A stretch of DNA of 64,000 bases from positions 5,485,219-5,549,218 of the forward strand of contig OZ026549.1 of the NCBI GenBank assembly GCA_964020155.1, in the 5' to 3' direction. The translations under genes and the position numbers were made by a program. The notes beneath the pieces are model-generated. The model was not told the origin of the DNA. It made no database searches and worked only from the letters and a program-made list of their open reading frames with translations. Positions 31,848-43,572 of the stretch are shown here, piece after piece. This DNA is from Chondrilla cf. caribensis. Taxonomy: Eukaryota > Porifera > Demospongiae > Chondrillida > Chondrillidae. How positions within the stretch are numbered: position 1 is the first letter of the stretch; the number at the start of each line of letters is the position of its first letter.

Positions 31848-32147
31848 CATCATACAACATGTATTTATTAATATTTATCAATATTTATCAATATTTGTCA
31901 TGTTTGTTTATAAGCCATGCAAATTTACAAAATCCAATTCAATTTCAAACATAGCCAGAAACTTCAACATCTATAATTCAAGCGCCTCTAAAGCAAGTAG
32001 GTCTAGCAGGATTGTCATGGAAAATTTGACTGGGGTCAATTTCCATCTTTGGTCAAATTTTGGTGCCTACAGAGACCGGCTGTTACTGCGCATGCGCAAA
32101 ACTCGTGCTTTGTAACGAACCAGTGTTATGACGCAATCACCGGGAAA

Positions 32148-33281
32148 ATGTCTGTTTTCCACGACGAGATAGAAATTGAAGATTTCGAATATGATCCTGA
32201 ACTCGAAACGTACTTTTATCCTTGTCCATGTGGAGACCAGTTTCAGATAACTAAAGTAAGATCTCATTATGTTGATCCTTTTATGAATTTCGCTTGATTC
32301 ACCAGCCTTAATATTCCGACGAAACTTGAACTGTTCAAATCTTTCTTGTAAATGTGTAAAAAATTGTGAATAATGTATACACTATGTTGTTTTAGTGTTA
32401 AATTCGCTGTATTGTATTCCAAGTGGCCAAAGTTCTTTGACATTGATGTGTGTTTTTCAAGAATTAGTTGTGTAAGCTGGTATCTCAGTGTGGCTCAAGG
32501 AAGTGAATTAAATGAGGTCCACACTGCATTCTCAGTATTGTAGCTTATGACTGTTAACTTGGAGAGGCCACCAGCCAACTGGACTGCATAGAAGAACAAA
32601 TAGTGCACTAACGTTCTTTTACTATTGTAGGCTGAATTGATGGATGGCGAAGATATTGCCCAGTGCCCAAGCTGTTCACTAATTGTTCGTGTCATCTATG
32701 ATCCTGTGAGTCTGTGGGTGTGTTTGCAATTGTTGTTGTGAATTGGCAGTACATTTCTAACTGTAATGCCAAGTTATGAAACATTTAGTCAGAGAACTGC
32801 TTTAACATAAAAGTTGTTACTGACTGTGTATGTGCATTTGATAATACTTGAAATGTAGTAAACTGTGTGTCTATTAGCTATTATGACAAGGGACAATGAA
32901 AAGATGACATTAAATTGCACCATTTAGCTATTTAGACATCTAATGCCTATGTTGAGTTCTAGTTTTTTTTTTATGTAATATATTAATTGTTCTCGTTCAC
33001 TGTCAATTTAAGCATAGGCGGCAGAACAGGGGGGGGGGGGGGGGGCACTCATCACTCAGGTTGGACCAAGAATGTCTATGTAGAGTATTGCATGCATGGC
33101 CACAATTGCAATATTAATCATGAGTTCAGCACCGTGGCCTTTAGCCCCCCCACTTGCCAAACCATTCCTCTGCCTATGTTAAGGAATGCTTCTGATAATT
33201 TGATTTCTCTGTCCATTGTAGGAAGACTTTGCAGAAGACATTGAATCAGTTCCTACAAGCAAGTCAATTACAGTGCACTAA
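32148..33281 (+). CDS. DPH3: Diphthamide biosynthesis protein 3 (DPH3/KTI11)
   Basis: DPH3 is the small iron/zinc-binding electron donor for the first step of diphthamide synthesis on EF2; in yeast it also acts with Elongator. Three exons: 32148-32255, 32631-32705 and 33222-33281, giving about 80 residues, the usual length. [20 protein letters not shown] begins the CSL zinc-finger domain, and the four metal-binding cysteines are present in YPCPCGDQ and AQCPSCSL. It lies 300 bp downstream of SRA1 in the same orientation. Intron 2 contains a poly-G tract near 33030 flanked by an inverted pair built on cataggc and gcctatg. Confidence 0.95.
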
Positions 33282-33597
33282 CACCAGAACAAGAAATTAT
33301 TCACAATGGCCTTTTTAATTATTTAATTGTCACCCCTGTTGATTACCAAGCAGATGTATATAATTCAAATGTACAATATGAAGTATCGATAATCACTGAT
33401 GACTGATGTGGAATTAACACTATAAATTGACTCCAATTTTTTCCTGTACAACTTCTTTGACAAGAAAATAATGAATGTTACATGAGCATGCAAACATAAT
33501 AGATAGACAGTGAAATTGTACATCAAGTATCATAATAAATAGAAATCACGAGTCCATGTTCTGAAACTAATGATGGGTTGCACGACGCTCCACAGCA

Positions 33598-33968
33598 TCA
33601 ACCAAACGTAATCTGACTGTGTCCACCAGGTGGAGCTGTCACCTTCGACGAAGTGCGGACGTTCTTTCGGGCCGGTTGAGGTAAAGAGGTAGCCGTTTGT
33701 TGTTCTTTGACCGGAGGCGGCTGTTCAACACGAACAGGAGGTGTATTTTCTTTCACTGTAACTTTAGCAGGCTCGGTTGGTCCACCAAAGAAAATAGAAC
33801 TCCCCCCACCAGGTGGTTTTATAACTCTGCAAGGAACGAAGGAATACGAATGACACAGGTGTCGACAAAATCAATGGTTGACATACAGAAATACCAGACA
33901 ATAGCTCACTTTGAAGAATTTCTACCATCAGATGGTAGTCCTTGAAAGGTCTGTGTAGACTGTGCCAT
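33598..33968 (-). CDS. Jupiter microtubule-associated homologue (JPT/HN1-like)
   Basis: JPT1/JPT2 (HN1/HN1L) are small, disordered animal proteins; fly Jupiter binds microtubules and JPT2 is reported as an NAADP-binding protein. Two exons, 33968-33910 and 33826-33598, encode about 95 residues. MAQSTQTFQGLPSDGRNSSK and VIKPPGGGSSIFFGG match the N-terminal family signature (human RNSSRVLRPPGGGSNFSLG). The protein closes with a second copy-like motif, TAPPGGHSQITFG, as in human (NPPGGKSSLVLG). The middle is Pro/Lys/Thr-rich. It is shorter than human JPT1 (154 residues) because the central linker is reduced. Confidence 0.82.
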
Positions 33969-34286
33969 TGTGAACTTCACCTCCTTCAACAAGTGCGCTA
34001 GCAAGCCGTTGCGATGATACAAAAATATTACAGCGGATGTTGGTCAGCTGTAGCCAATCACATTCACTTCCTTTTTGAAAACCACCATTTTAATTGCTTC
34101 CGTTCCATTCGCCATTTTCCAGGAAATCACGTGATAGTAACAGGGCGACTCAGCACACCAGGGGCTTTTGTAACTGTACGTACCTATATCGGAAGACAAA
34201 ATACCACGTAAGAAGAATTCAAAAAGACAACGAAGAAGTGACTGTGTCCTTCAAAACTATTATTACACTCTTTTATAGTTTAAAAT
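33969..34286. promoter_or_regulatory. Divergent promoter region of JPT and UBE2A
   Basis: A 318-bp gap separates the two divergent start codons. A site resembling CCATTTT near 34085-34115 is present, but I assign no specific element. Confidence 0.45.
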
Positions 34287-34474
34287 ATGACAACTCCTGC
34301 TAGACGAAGACTGATGAGGGATTTTAAACGGTAAGTGGGAGGGCTTTTATTGTGTGAACTTTCGTTCAATGAATTGTTTCGAATGTAGGCTTCAAGAAGA
34401 CCCCCCTGCCGGTGTTAGTGGTGCCCCCTCGGATAATAACATAATGTTGTGGAATGCTGTTATATTTGGGTAGG

Positions 34475-34524
<50 letters not shown>

Positions 34525-34984
34525 TCTTTCTCTGTGTGTATTATATGTAATGTGATGTAAAGTTTGTTATCACATTTGGTGTTTTGTACATCATACACAT
34601 GTACACACATCTGTACATCTCTTCTAATATCCAATTCACAATCGTAGTCCACGCTTTGCTGTAATATCCACTCTCATATTAGAATATGAGTGTATGTACA
34701 CTGGTGAGGCTTACCATGGACTAAAGTGATTCTCAATGTATACAGGCTCAATGAAATTGTGTGTCACTATTGCATCATGCCCATGAGCATTGGTACATGC
34801 TCACTACATACATACTTTTGTGTATTGCACAACTTTATTTTCATCATGTGAGTGTAGTCTTCCCTAGTAGTATGTCACATGATAACTGTTTCCATTGCCT
34901 CTTCCATATCTGTAGGCCAAAGGATACACCTTTTGAAGATGGTAAGCTGTCACAGCATATCTGTGGCCATTTTTTGTCTGTAAC

Positions 34985-35063
<79 letters not shown>

Positions 35064-35117
35064 ACATGTGTGTGTGTGTGTGTATGTGTGTATATGTGTG
35101 CGTGCGTGTGTGTGTGT

Positions 35118-35173
<56 letters not shown>

Positions 35174-35974
35174 ATGTGTAACCCCTGTGTGGATATAATA
35201 TTATCCAGGAATTTAGTAAATTCTAGTGTTTCACATACATATTATTGATGTTATTCATTGTAAGGCAATTGTATGTATACTTGTATAGACTAGGTAGTGT
35301 TCAAAAAATGCCCCTTAGAATGCATCTATGTTGTCATGCTAATATCCCTGTCCTTATCACAGGCACATTTCGACTGAAAATTGAATTTTCAGAGGAATAC
35401 CCTAACAAACCTCCATCAGTCAAATTCGTCTCCAGAATGTTCCACCCTAATGGTAAGCCGTTGTGTGTGTGGAGTAGATGTACCTATGGAGGTGTACCTG
35501 TTTTTTCAAGCATTTTTCATGCTTGTCTACAAAACCATGCTACCCATTAATACCATGTGGATACAGGTAAATACATGTGTTGTGTGTGACAGTGTTTTCT
35601 TTTCATTCCAGTATATGCCGATGGCAGTATTTGTCTGGACATTTTACAAAATAGATGGAGTCCTACTTATGATGTATCGGCCATATTAACATCAATACAG
35701 GTGTGTGTGTGCTTGTGTACATCTTTGGTATGCATGTGTGTGTATGTGTGTATGTTTGTGTTCGTTTTTGATATGTGTGAGGTGGAGGGGATATGTACTT
35801 CATTTACTCCATACCACATCTTCTCCAATAAAGTCATTGTTGGACGAACCCAATCCTAACAGTCCAGCCAACAGCCAAGCGGCTCAGCTCTATCAAGAAA
35901 ACAGAAGAGAATATGAGAAAAAGGTCCACGCTATTGTAGAACAGAGCTGGATCTGTGAAGAGCTGATGACATAG
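34287..35974 (+). CDS. UBE2A: Ubiquitin-conjugating enzyme E2 A/B (Rad6)
   Basis: Rad6-type E2s ubiquitinate histone H2B (with RNF20/40) and PCNA (with RAD18). Six exons: 34287-34330, 34389-34469, 34915-34941, 35363-35452, 35612-35700 and 35834-35974. The product is almost identical to human UBE2[51 protein letters not shown], and the catalytic cysteine in [14 protein letters not shown]. The C-terminus [13 protein letters not shown] is slightly longer than the human one. Vertebrate UBE2A and UBE2B arose by later duplication, so the symbol stands for the single ancestral gene. Introns 2, 3 and 5 hold long (TG)n tracts. Confidence 0.97.
34988..35170. repeat. (GT)n microsatellite in UBE2A intron 3
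   Basis: About 180 bp of (TG)n with a few interruptions, one of the longest microsatellites in the window. VCVCV or THTHT frames over this and similar tracts (for example 20222-20347, 29260-29367, 54401-54520, 60603-60720) are not genes. Confidence 0.9.
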
Positions 35975-36816
35975 CAGTTGCATGTGTTGTGTGTGTATGT
36001 GTGTGTGTGTGTTTTGAGTTTTGTGGTTCATTGTACTTGACAATGTTCTGCATGTCCTTTGTGTCAACCAAGTCCTGTAGAAATGAGAAATACGACGTAA
36101 AGATTAAACCACACATACGTACATGCAGTGCACATACATGTATGTCAGTACATGCATCAATTATTTAAATTATTGCTATGTGAACCTATTAGACTCACTG
36201 CTTTTGATTTCTGTGTAAAATATTGAGACAAGTTCATTTATACTGAAGCAAGAAGAACTGTTAAATAAGCATTATGTGTGTAAATATTATATACATGTAT
36301 ATATATGTATATATTTATATATACGTATACAGTATTCACATACATTTATACCATGCAATTTTCTATGGTAAGTACCCTGGTTGGTACATACTCCTGATTA
36401 GTACAAACCTCTGTTAATACATACACTTCACTTGGCCCTAGCTCATGTATGTGATGTCCACCAGTACTGATAGTAAGTATACTTCGGGTACAAAGTACAG
36501 ATTTGATGTCCCCTTCAAAATTAATACTAAGCAAGTTGTATTGCATAAGAATGTCATATGCAATTTTTAATCATTGTATCATATATTATGGCAGGGGATT
36601 CCTACAGAAGAAAATTCATGATTTTGTTTCAAAAACAACTATTTCACTAATTTTGGTGTTTCATGCATAAAGCAGCACTGTGAAAAAATGCAAATAACAT
36701 GAAAATAAAACATCGTGAAAATTTCTCACTATACTGTAGTAATTTGACAAGAAACTAAAATAGTGAAATAATTAATGATGTAATGAAAATTAATACAACC
36801 ACTAAAATCACACTGA
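35975..36816. other. Intergenic, convergent 3' ends of UBE2A and UFSP2
   Basis: AT-rich unique DNA with a TA-rich tract (36290-36330). No exon or RNA gene was seen. Confidence 0.45.
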
Positions 36817-37110
36817 TCATATTATGTCTCTCGGCCTTTGTGGCATGCAAAGATTGTAATATGCCTGCATGAGAAGAGACAAATCAACAAGATGAAGATA
36901 GTACATGCACGTACGCACACACATACCACTACATGTACGTCTATGAACACAACAGTCAATCCCTTGATCTGGCTATGATGGTTGCTGGGAAGATAGGCAA
37001 TGAAATTACTTTTCTGCCATCTTTAGTTCAAAATGTGCATTTGAAGGAGTTCTATTAGAACTGAACCTGATTGTTTAATAACATGCATGCACATATGGAC
37101 ACATGCATGT

Positions 37111-37164
<54 letters not shown>

Positions 37165-37383
37165 GTTGATCCCAAAATTCCACATTCTTCCATCCACACC
37201 ACCCCTTATTAAGCACTGTCTTGAGATCCTCCCCGCCAGTGTAGTGAGGGTCTAGGATGAGGAACTGGATCTCACCTGTGGTCTGGCTATAGTGAACACC
37301 CAGTATAGTGTGAGCCAACACCCCTCCACCTGGAGAAGGAATTGTGATTGACAACAGTTAGATTGGAATAGAATTAAGCTAGT

Positions 37384-37451
<68 letters not shown>

Positions 37452-38511
37452 GTGTGCGTGTGTGTGTGTGCGTGTGTGTGTGTGTGAACATGAAACCCTG
37501 CTTCACATGCCTATCATAATGGGTGTTCCCTCTTCTTGGAAGTGCTTTAGAAGCTGTCTTCCAATCGTACCCATCTCTGATCCATTGGAAACATTCAAAA
37601 TTTTTGATGTGATCCCGCAAAACTGATTCAAACAGATGCTGACTTCAAATGAGCCAATCCATTGCTTTGAGCCAACAAAAGACTGCTCCTTATCTCCCAC
37701 AGCTACGAGAGCCTAGACAACAGCGATTTCAAGATTTTAAGAATTGAAGATAACTGGTAACATCGAAACAGACAGCCCAGCAGACATGATATTAGGAGAG
37801 AGACATTTAAGTGGATTGCTTTGAGGAGATAGACAACTGAGCAGGCACAGAACTACACACATACTGTACATGGTGACAGATCAATAAGTGGATGAGCGGA
37901 GGACCAGCAGAGGATCACAGACCAACCTCTTGAATTTCCCTGTGTGTCGGTACTGCTTTGTCCGTGTACCCCTGAAACCGGAACCAGGAACACAACGTCT
38001 GGAGAGAACGATACGCACAGCCCCATACCTGCATATGTATACACACAACAGACAATGACAAAATTGGAAAAAAAATGATTTTTTTTAATTATACAGTATG
38101 TATATATAAATATCATAATTTATATATTTATATAACATATATTATTATATTTATTTAAACATGAATCCAGACGGTAGTCAGCCATTTTTATGATGTCTGG
38201 TATTATAATGGATCCGGATGCACAACACCGTACCGGTGTACCTAAGGACTAGACTTACGTTATCATAAATATATATAATAAAAATAAAATTAAAGTTGAA
38301 TTAAAATTAAAATCTGCGAGAAAACATATTTGCATGTAAAATCAATACGTATATACTTACGTTATCATCAAACTTGTCCTGCATATAATGATGGTAGGTG
38401 TACCAGCCAGATACCAGTGCTGTCTCGCCAGGGATGGTCAACTGGGGTAAACCCTCATGGGGGTTTAGAAGGTATGGTCCTGAATAGAGGGAAAACAATA
38501 TAACTATGTGC

Positions 38512-38549
<38 letters not shown>

Positions 38550-41234
38550 GCGTGTGTGTGCGTGTACGTGTGTGTGCATGTGCACACATAATACACACTC
38601 ACCAGTATCAGTGTCATGATGAAGGTTGGATGTCCTGAAGAAAGGCCTATCCATGGGTAGCCCAAACATCACATGCAGAGCAGATCTTTGCAATTCTTTG
38701 TACATTATAAATGACATACGCAATATATTACAGTACATACAGTACACATGAATATGATACATACAGTACATATCATATAAATGTATAGATGTACATACAT
38801 ACAAGTAGTATACATGTACACACAATATAGAAGGGTGTAGCAGGTATATACTGTGTATAGAGTATATTGGGTGAGTGACAGTCGAGTACTTGTATGAACC
38901 TACTGGCATTGTCGTCTGAAGCACCAGCCGAAGATATAAGTGAGATAGGAACAAGTTGGCAAGGGACTGGGAAGTGAAGCACATTCGTTGAACAGACACC
39001 CTGTTCTCCACCCTGCTGGCAGCAAAATGAGAGACTGAATCAACACAGTCCACACAGGTGCAACACACGTGCAGCATATATCCAACATACTGTGAATTCA
39101 CATTCAACATCCACAGACCTACCTGTTAAGCCTTTCAATCCACTACAATTCCCGATGCCAACATAATATACAAACAGTAACGAATATCCGGTTAATTTAT
39201 CCAAAACAAATTGCAGCAGATTTATGAGAATAAACTGTACGTATATGTTTGTCAGACACACATAACACTCCCCAATTAGAATTTAAACATCACAGCAGTT
39301 TGAATACAGTCAATAGAGTCTACATCGTTGGAAATAACAACCAGATACATGCAACATTATTGGACTGTGTGGCCTTATACACTCACTATTCTCATTGATT
39401 CCTTGAGTTTTATTGCAACCGATTCCATCATTCCTTGTTCCAGCTCAGCCAGAATAGTGGACTTGTGGAATAAACCTAAACACTTCAACGAAAACCTAAC
39501 ACGAATCCACTTCACCTTGGTTGGATTGTATTTGAGTATCGGACAAAATGGCCGTTCTTCTCCCTTATTGACTGTCACTGCTTGCAAAAGGGAACACTGC
39601 AAAGAGGCAAAGCAAGGGAGGGACAATCCACCTTTAGACGCACTGGAATCTCGAGCATATGATATGCTTGATAGGGGACTATCAAGGGATTTTCCCTCCT
39701 TGCTGCACAGTATGGGGCCATTTGGAGATGTAACTAACAGATGCATATTTTCAAAGGGGATAATTTCAGCTGAACCTAACAGAGAACAAAATAAAATTAG
39801 TTCTTGGTTACCAGCATTGGGTTTATTCCTACCTTTCTTTGTCCGACTTTCAATTTCTTTTGCAATACAAGTAGTTAAATTCACCGAGACAAGTTCTTTA
39901 GTCATCCACTCCTTTGTATTCTGGAGCTTCACAACAAGATGGTTAACTTTCAGGGGAGACAACTCCACCAATCGGCCATCCAGTACGCCATCCTTGTCAG
40001 AATCTGACTCAAATTTGAACACAACACACAGGGAGTTGGGTGTTTCATCACATTGCGCAGCTAACAACGGAGTGAGCATCTTCTTGCAAGCCAAATCTTT
40101 GTCAGTGTTTGGATGAAAGTCTTCTGAATCGATCATCAACCCAAGTGGCTCCAATCCTAAAACAAGGAACGCAATTCAATGATGAATGCTGTCTCAGTAG
40201 CACCTGTCCAGTTTAAATTCCCTCAGTTACACGGATATAGGTTGAGGTTTATTTGGACTATTTTTCACACACTGTAAATGCAATTTCTTCAAAAAAATCA
40301 CTCAGTGTAACATTTCACCCTTCTCGTACATCATCAGGCACAAATAACTAAAATACACTTTTCCAAGCATGCCTAATAACTTTCACGATAAGATACGCAG
40401 ACATACTTAGTCCTCTCACGAGATGCTGTGAAACACGTGGACCTTCTCACATGCTAAGAGAATCGCTGGTATAGTTTGCATTATAATGGACTTATTGTCT
40501 GATACGTGAGACCAACCCAAAAGACTGTTGGAATTCTACTTTAATATTTTGCAACTGGCATTCTCTAGTCTAATGTGCAGATACATATACATGTACAGTG
40601 AAACCACTCTAATCCGACACTCAATGGGACCTGAGAATAATGTTGGATTAGGAGGTTGTTGGATTATGGAGTGCCTCTTACCATACTTATGTATGGTGAC
40701 TGTACCTCATTTAATGGTTGGATTAGGGAGAATGTTGGATTATAGAGGTGTCGGATTAGCGAGGTTTAACTGTACATGTGCATATACTGTACATAACACA
40801 TGTATGCACACATCTGCAATTATGCATTCAATGCTACAATTGCCCAGATCATGAAATTTTATTCAGAAGCTCATTTAGGTTCGTGTAGGACGTCATTACA
40901 ACAGGTTAGCATGCAAGCCCAGGCACGTCTATATGAACTGATTTCATGACCAAACCTGCTGGAAAATGGAGAGCCACTTGATGATGGATTGCTTCCCAGT
41001 TCACAGCGCAGTAGAACCATCCTAGAACGTACCACATCATGACTCCCTCTCCATTTTTATGCTTTATTCCTACCAAAATACGAACTTTCGAATTATCCCG
41101 TTTACAGCCAGTCTGAAGACAATGAGACGTCATAAATAACAAGAAACTATTCAAATGAATAAAGTTAGGATCGTCCTCACGCTGTAGGGCTCCGGGAACA
41201 TCTTGACGTTTTTAGCTAATACGAGAACGTCCAT
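36817..41234 (-). CDS. UFSP2: UFM1-specific cysteine protease 2 (UFSP2)
   Basis: UFSP2 matures UFM1 and removes it from substrates such as ribosomal RPL26 at the ER. Ten exons: 41234-41181, 41112-40956, 40156-39387, 39012-38904, 38695-38603, 38479-38361, 38028-37927, 37712-37511, 37329-37163 and 36864-36817. The C-terminal peptidase C78 domain is highly conserved: [12 protein letters not shown], then [15 protein letters not shown] with the catalytic Cys, [25 protein letters not shown] and the Asp-His of [13 protein letters not shown]. It ends [13 protein letters not shown]. The 257-residue exon 3 encodes the divergent N-terminal domain. The exon 8/9 join needs a GC donor (AG|GCATGT) to give IMIGGGVLAH. 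The exon 2 donor (CAG|GTTTGG) is the least certain border. Confidence 0.93.
40594..40774. mobile_element. MITE, tacagtgaaacc family
   Basis: It starts tacagtgaaaccactctaat and ends gaggtttaactgta, an inverted match. Inner copies of ttggattagggag and ttggattaggagg point to internal duplication. It lies in UFSP2 intron 2. Confidence 0.7.
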
Positions 41235-41367
41235 TTTGTTGGAAACACTTTTATACAATAGGCAACTCTAATATTGAAGGAATTTATATTACGTATATTG
41301 TCTAATCACCAAACCACAAGTGTTATGTACGGGATCTTCTTGCTATCTCCCGCGTGTTTCATTCGGA
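41235..41367. promoter_or_regulatory. Shared upstream region of UFSP2 and the U1 gene
   Basis: About 130 bp lies between the divergent UFSP2 start codon and the U1 5' end. It must carry both an mRNA promoter and an snRNA-type promoter. No proximal sequence element could be recognised by eye. Confidence 0.45.
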
Positions 41368-41530
41368 TAACTTACCTGGCGCAGGTTACCTGTGATCAAT
41401 AAGGCAGGTTGCCCTGGTGGAGGTCAAGGCATTGCACTTCGTCTGATTGAAGCCAGCGATTCCCCCAAACGTGGGGAACTCGGGCGTGTAATTTTTGGTA
41501 GTGGGGGACCGCGTTCGCGCAGACCCCCGA
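41368..41530 (+). ncRNA. U1 spliceosomal snRNA
   Basis: U1 snRNA base-pairs with 5' splice sites at the start of spliceosome assembly. The 5' end carries ACTTACCTGG, the donor-pairing sequence. Stem-loop II has CATTGCACTTC, the U1A-binding loop core ATTGCAC. The Sm site AATTTTTGG lies at 41490-41498, directly followed by the stem-loop IV sequence GTGGGGGACCGCGTTCGCGC, close to human (TAGTGGGGGACTGCGTTCGCGC). The length of about 163 nt equals the usual 164. A 63-codon frame over it is a shadow. The exact 5' nucleotide is uncertain: ATAACTTACC has one more A than human ATACTTACC. Confidence 0.95.
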
Positions 41531-42301
41531 CATTCAAATTAATGAAAGATGTTAGTGTTTTATGGTTTTGTATTGTGTCGTGAGTACTTTTTGTACTCTT
41601 GTATTTCACGTTTTATGTTGTACTGATACATTACTATATACACTATACTACTACTACTATTTGATGTAAGGGCCTTCAACCCATTAGCACGCTTGTGTAC
41701 CACTGCCCCTCCAGCACTCTACTGCCAGGAAGAGGACGTATGAAGAGAATAACAGGGGTCATTTACGTACCCCACTAGTTTTCTCCACATCAGGGGGAAT
41801 GGGTCCTGCAGTGGAGGTAGTCTAAGAAGTTTGCATCAATGATAACAGTTCATCAGAAGAAGAGCTACTCAACTACCATCACTTTCATTAGATGCCGGCT
41901 TGCCCACTCGCTCCTGAGATCAGCAGTGATGTGTATATGTGGATGCAGTTCCTCACATCGATCCAATCTGCAGATTGACAACTTGGAAGTTGTTTCAAGC
42001 GAGGCACAATTGACTCAAAATCATTAACTTGCATTCACTATGTGTGATTCTTCGATAATATTCCAGTGTATATTGTTCATTATTAGTCTAGCTAACTGAT
42101 ATATTACTATTCCAGTGGCATATATTACTCTTCGATTTTTGCTCTTGGAAACACCACTTTGTGCAAGATTGGATAATAAAAGAACATTTTGAAAAGCACA
42201 ACAAAAGCTTAAACTTGAACAACTGGCTTTACATTGATAAAAATACATTTACAGAAATGGCTACCACTGAGGCGGAAAGAAAAAGACAGACACCCTAATC
42301 T
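41531..42301. other. Intergenic, U1 3' flank to SLC25A43 3' end
   Basis: Unique DNA with short ORFs that resemble nothing I recognise. The U1 3'-processing signal should lie within the first few tens of bases. Confidence 0.4.
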
Positions 42302-42899
42302 CTATAGTGAATTCAAGTGTTTCTTCAGTTCACGAGGACTGAGAGACTGGTCAATGTGTGGTAAAGGGTCATCCACCCAGGGTGATCTTGTGTATCCATT
42401 TGAATACAAAAATATGCGCTTGGACGCTTCGAATGTCATGAACATGATTCCCGAATATGGCACGACCTTGGCCAAGTTGGCAGTGGTACCTCTGTACAAC
42501 CCAATCAGACCCCTCTGTCTGATTGTCTGTCGAAATGCATCTACCATCCCGCTAAATTCCACATCTACAACCTGTTTCATGGCCGCTGCATTGTGCTGTG
42601 CTTGCAATTTCTTTCGAATAGTGTCAAATGGGAAGGAGATTGTCTGCCGAGAGAAAAGAAACATTTAGTAAGACACGATTGAGATTGATTTGAGGATCAC
42701 TTCACTGCATTCACCTGTGAGAAAGCAGCAGCTGCACAGCCATTGATGAAATTCTCAATAGGGGTCATTTTCCACTTGGGTTTATTCCATGCTTTGTCAA
42801 GAAACTCGTATGCCATAAACATTGCTCCAGCAAATGGAGCAACTCCTATTAAAGGCATTAAGACAGTGAAAAATCAGTATGTACTTCAACAATCACATT

Positions 42900-42964
<65 letters not shown>

Positions 42965-43486
42965 ACCTAACACAGTAGCTGACATCCCTCTATAGTAAGC
43001 CCTAACTCCTTCTTCCCGATATATCACTCTGAAGGCATCGCGGATGTCCTTGTACTTTCTCTTGCTAAGGGCGACATGTTGTGTGGTCAATCTCGTCTTG
43101 ATCATGTCGAAGGGGTAAGTGACGACGGTTGCTGCTAACCCGCCGAGTGATCCAGCTATCAATGCATCCAGAGAGGATAACTTTCCCCTGTCATCCATGA
43201 GCAATACCTTGAACTGCGTATACGTTGAAAACTGAATTGCTGAATAAGGGAATAGTCTGAGACAAGCTATACCATTGCCCTTCCAGAAAGCTAATAGTCC
43301 TTCCCTTCTGTACACGTTTGCAAATGTTCTGATAAAGCCATATCTGGACTCCTCTGTTCCCACCTGTGCTAGTATTTTGACGACGTCTAAGGGAGAAGTT
43401 AACGTTCTGGATGTCACTCCGGCGAATCCACCGCTAATAAAGGCCTGGAGCAAGGTAATCCGATTGTCCTTGGTTCCACCGCTCAT
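42302..43486 (-). CDS. SLC25A43: Mitochondrial carrier, SLC25A43 type
   Basis: SLC25 proteins are six-helix carriers of the inner mitochondrial membrane; the substrate of SLC25A43 is not established. Three exons: 43486-42967, 42845-42715 and 42643-42302. The three repeats carry the signature motifs PLDVVK, PFDMIK and PFDTIR. WKGNGIACLRLFPYSAIQFS and the C-terminal block VDVEFSGMVDAFRQTIRQ, VPYSGIMFMTFEASKRIFLY, VDQSLSPRELKKHLNSL match human SLC25A43 in particular. The chosen ATG (43484-43486) begins MSGGTKDNRITLLQAF. The donor of exon 1 opens directly into a (GT)n tract. It stands head to head with TXNDC9. Confidence 0.9.
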
Positions 43487-43572
43487 ACTCACCTCGTGAA
43501 ACTACGCGTGCTCAGTTGCACGTGAACCCCGTTGTACCGCAAAGAGCGGAAAATTCGAAGGGATACAACAAG
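43487..43572. promoter_or_regulatory. Shared bidirectional promoter of SLC25A43 and TXNDC9
   Basis: The two divergent start codons are 86 bp apart. A second in-frame ATG at 43516 upstream of TXNDC9 would shorten this to 29 bp, but the family N-terminus starts near the later ATG. Confidence 0.6.

Noticed and set aside
36900..37020. Possible tRNA or other small RNA in the UFSP2 3' region and other gaps
   Set aside because: No cloverleaf boxes or known RNA motifs could be recognised; only U1 met that standard.
41392..41609. Small open frames on both strands
   Set aside because: They overlap the U1 snRNA, which explains the conserved sequence.
43516..43572. Upstream ATG extending TXNDC9 by 19 residues
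   Set aside because: Family N-termini start near the ATG at 43573, and the extension would leave only 29 bp to the divergent SLC25A43 start.
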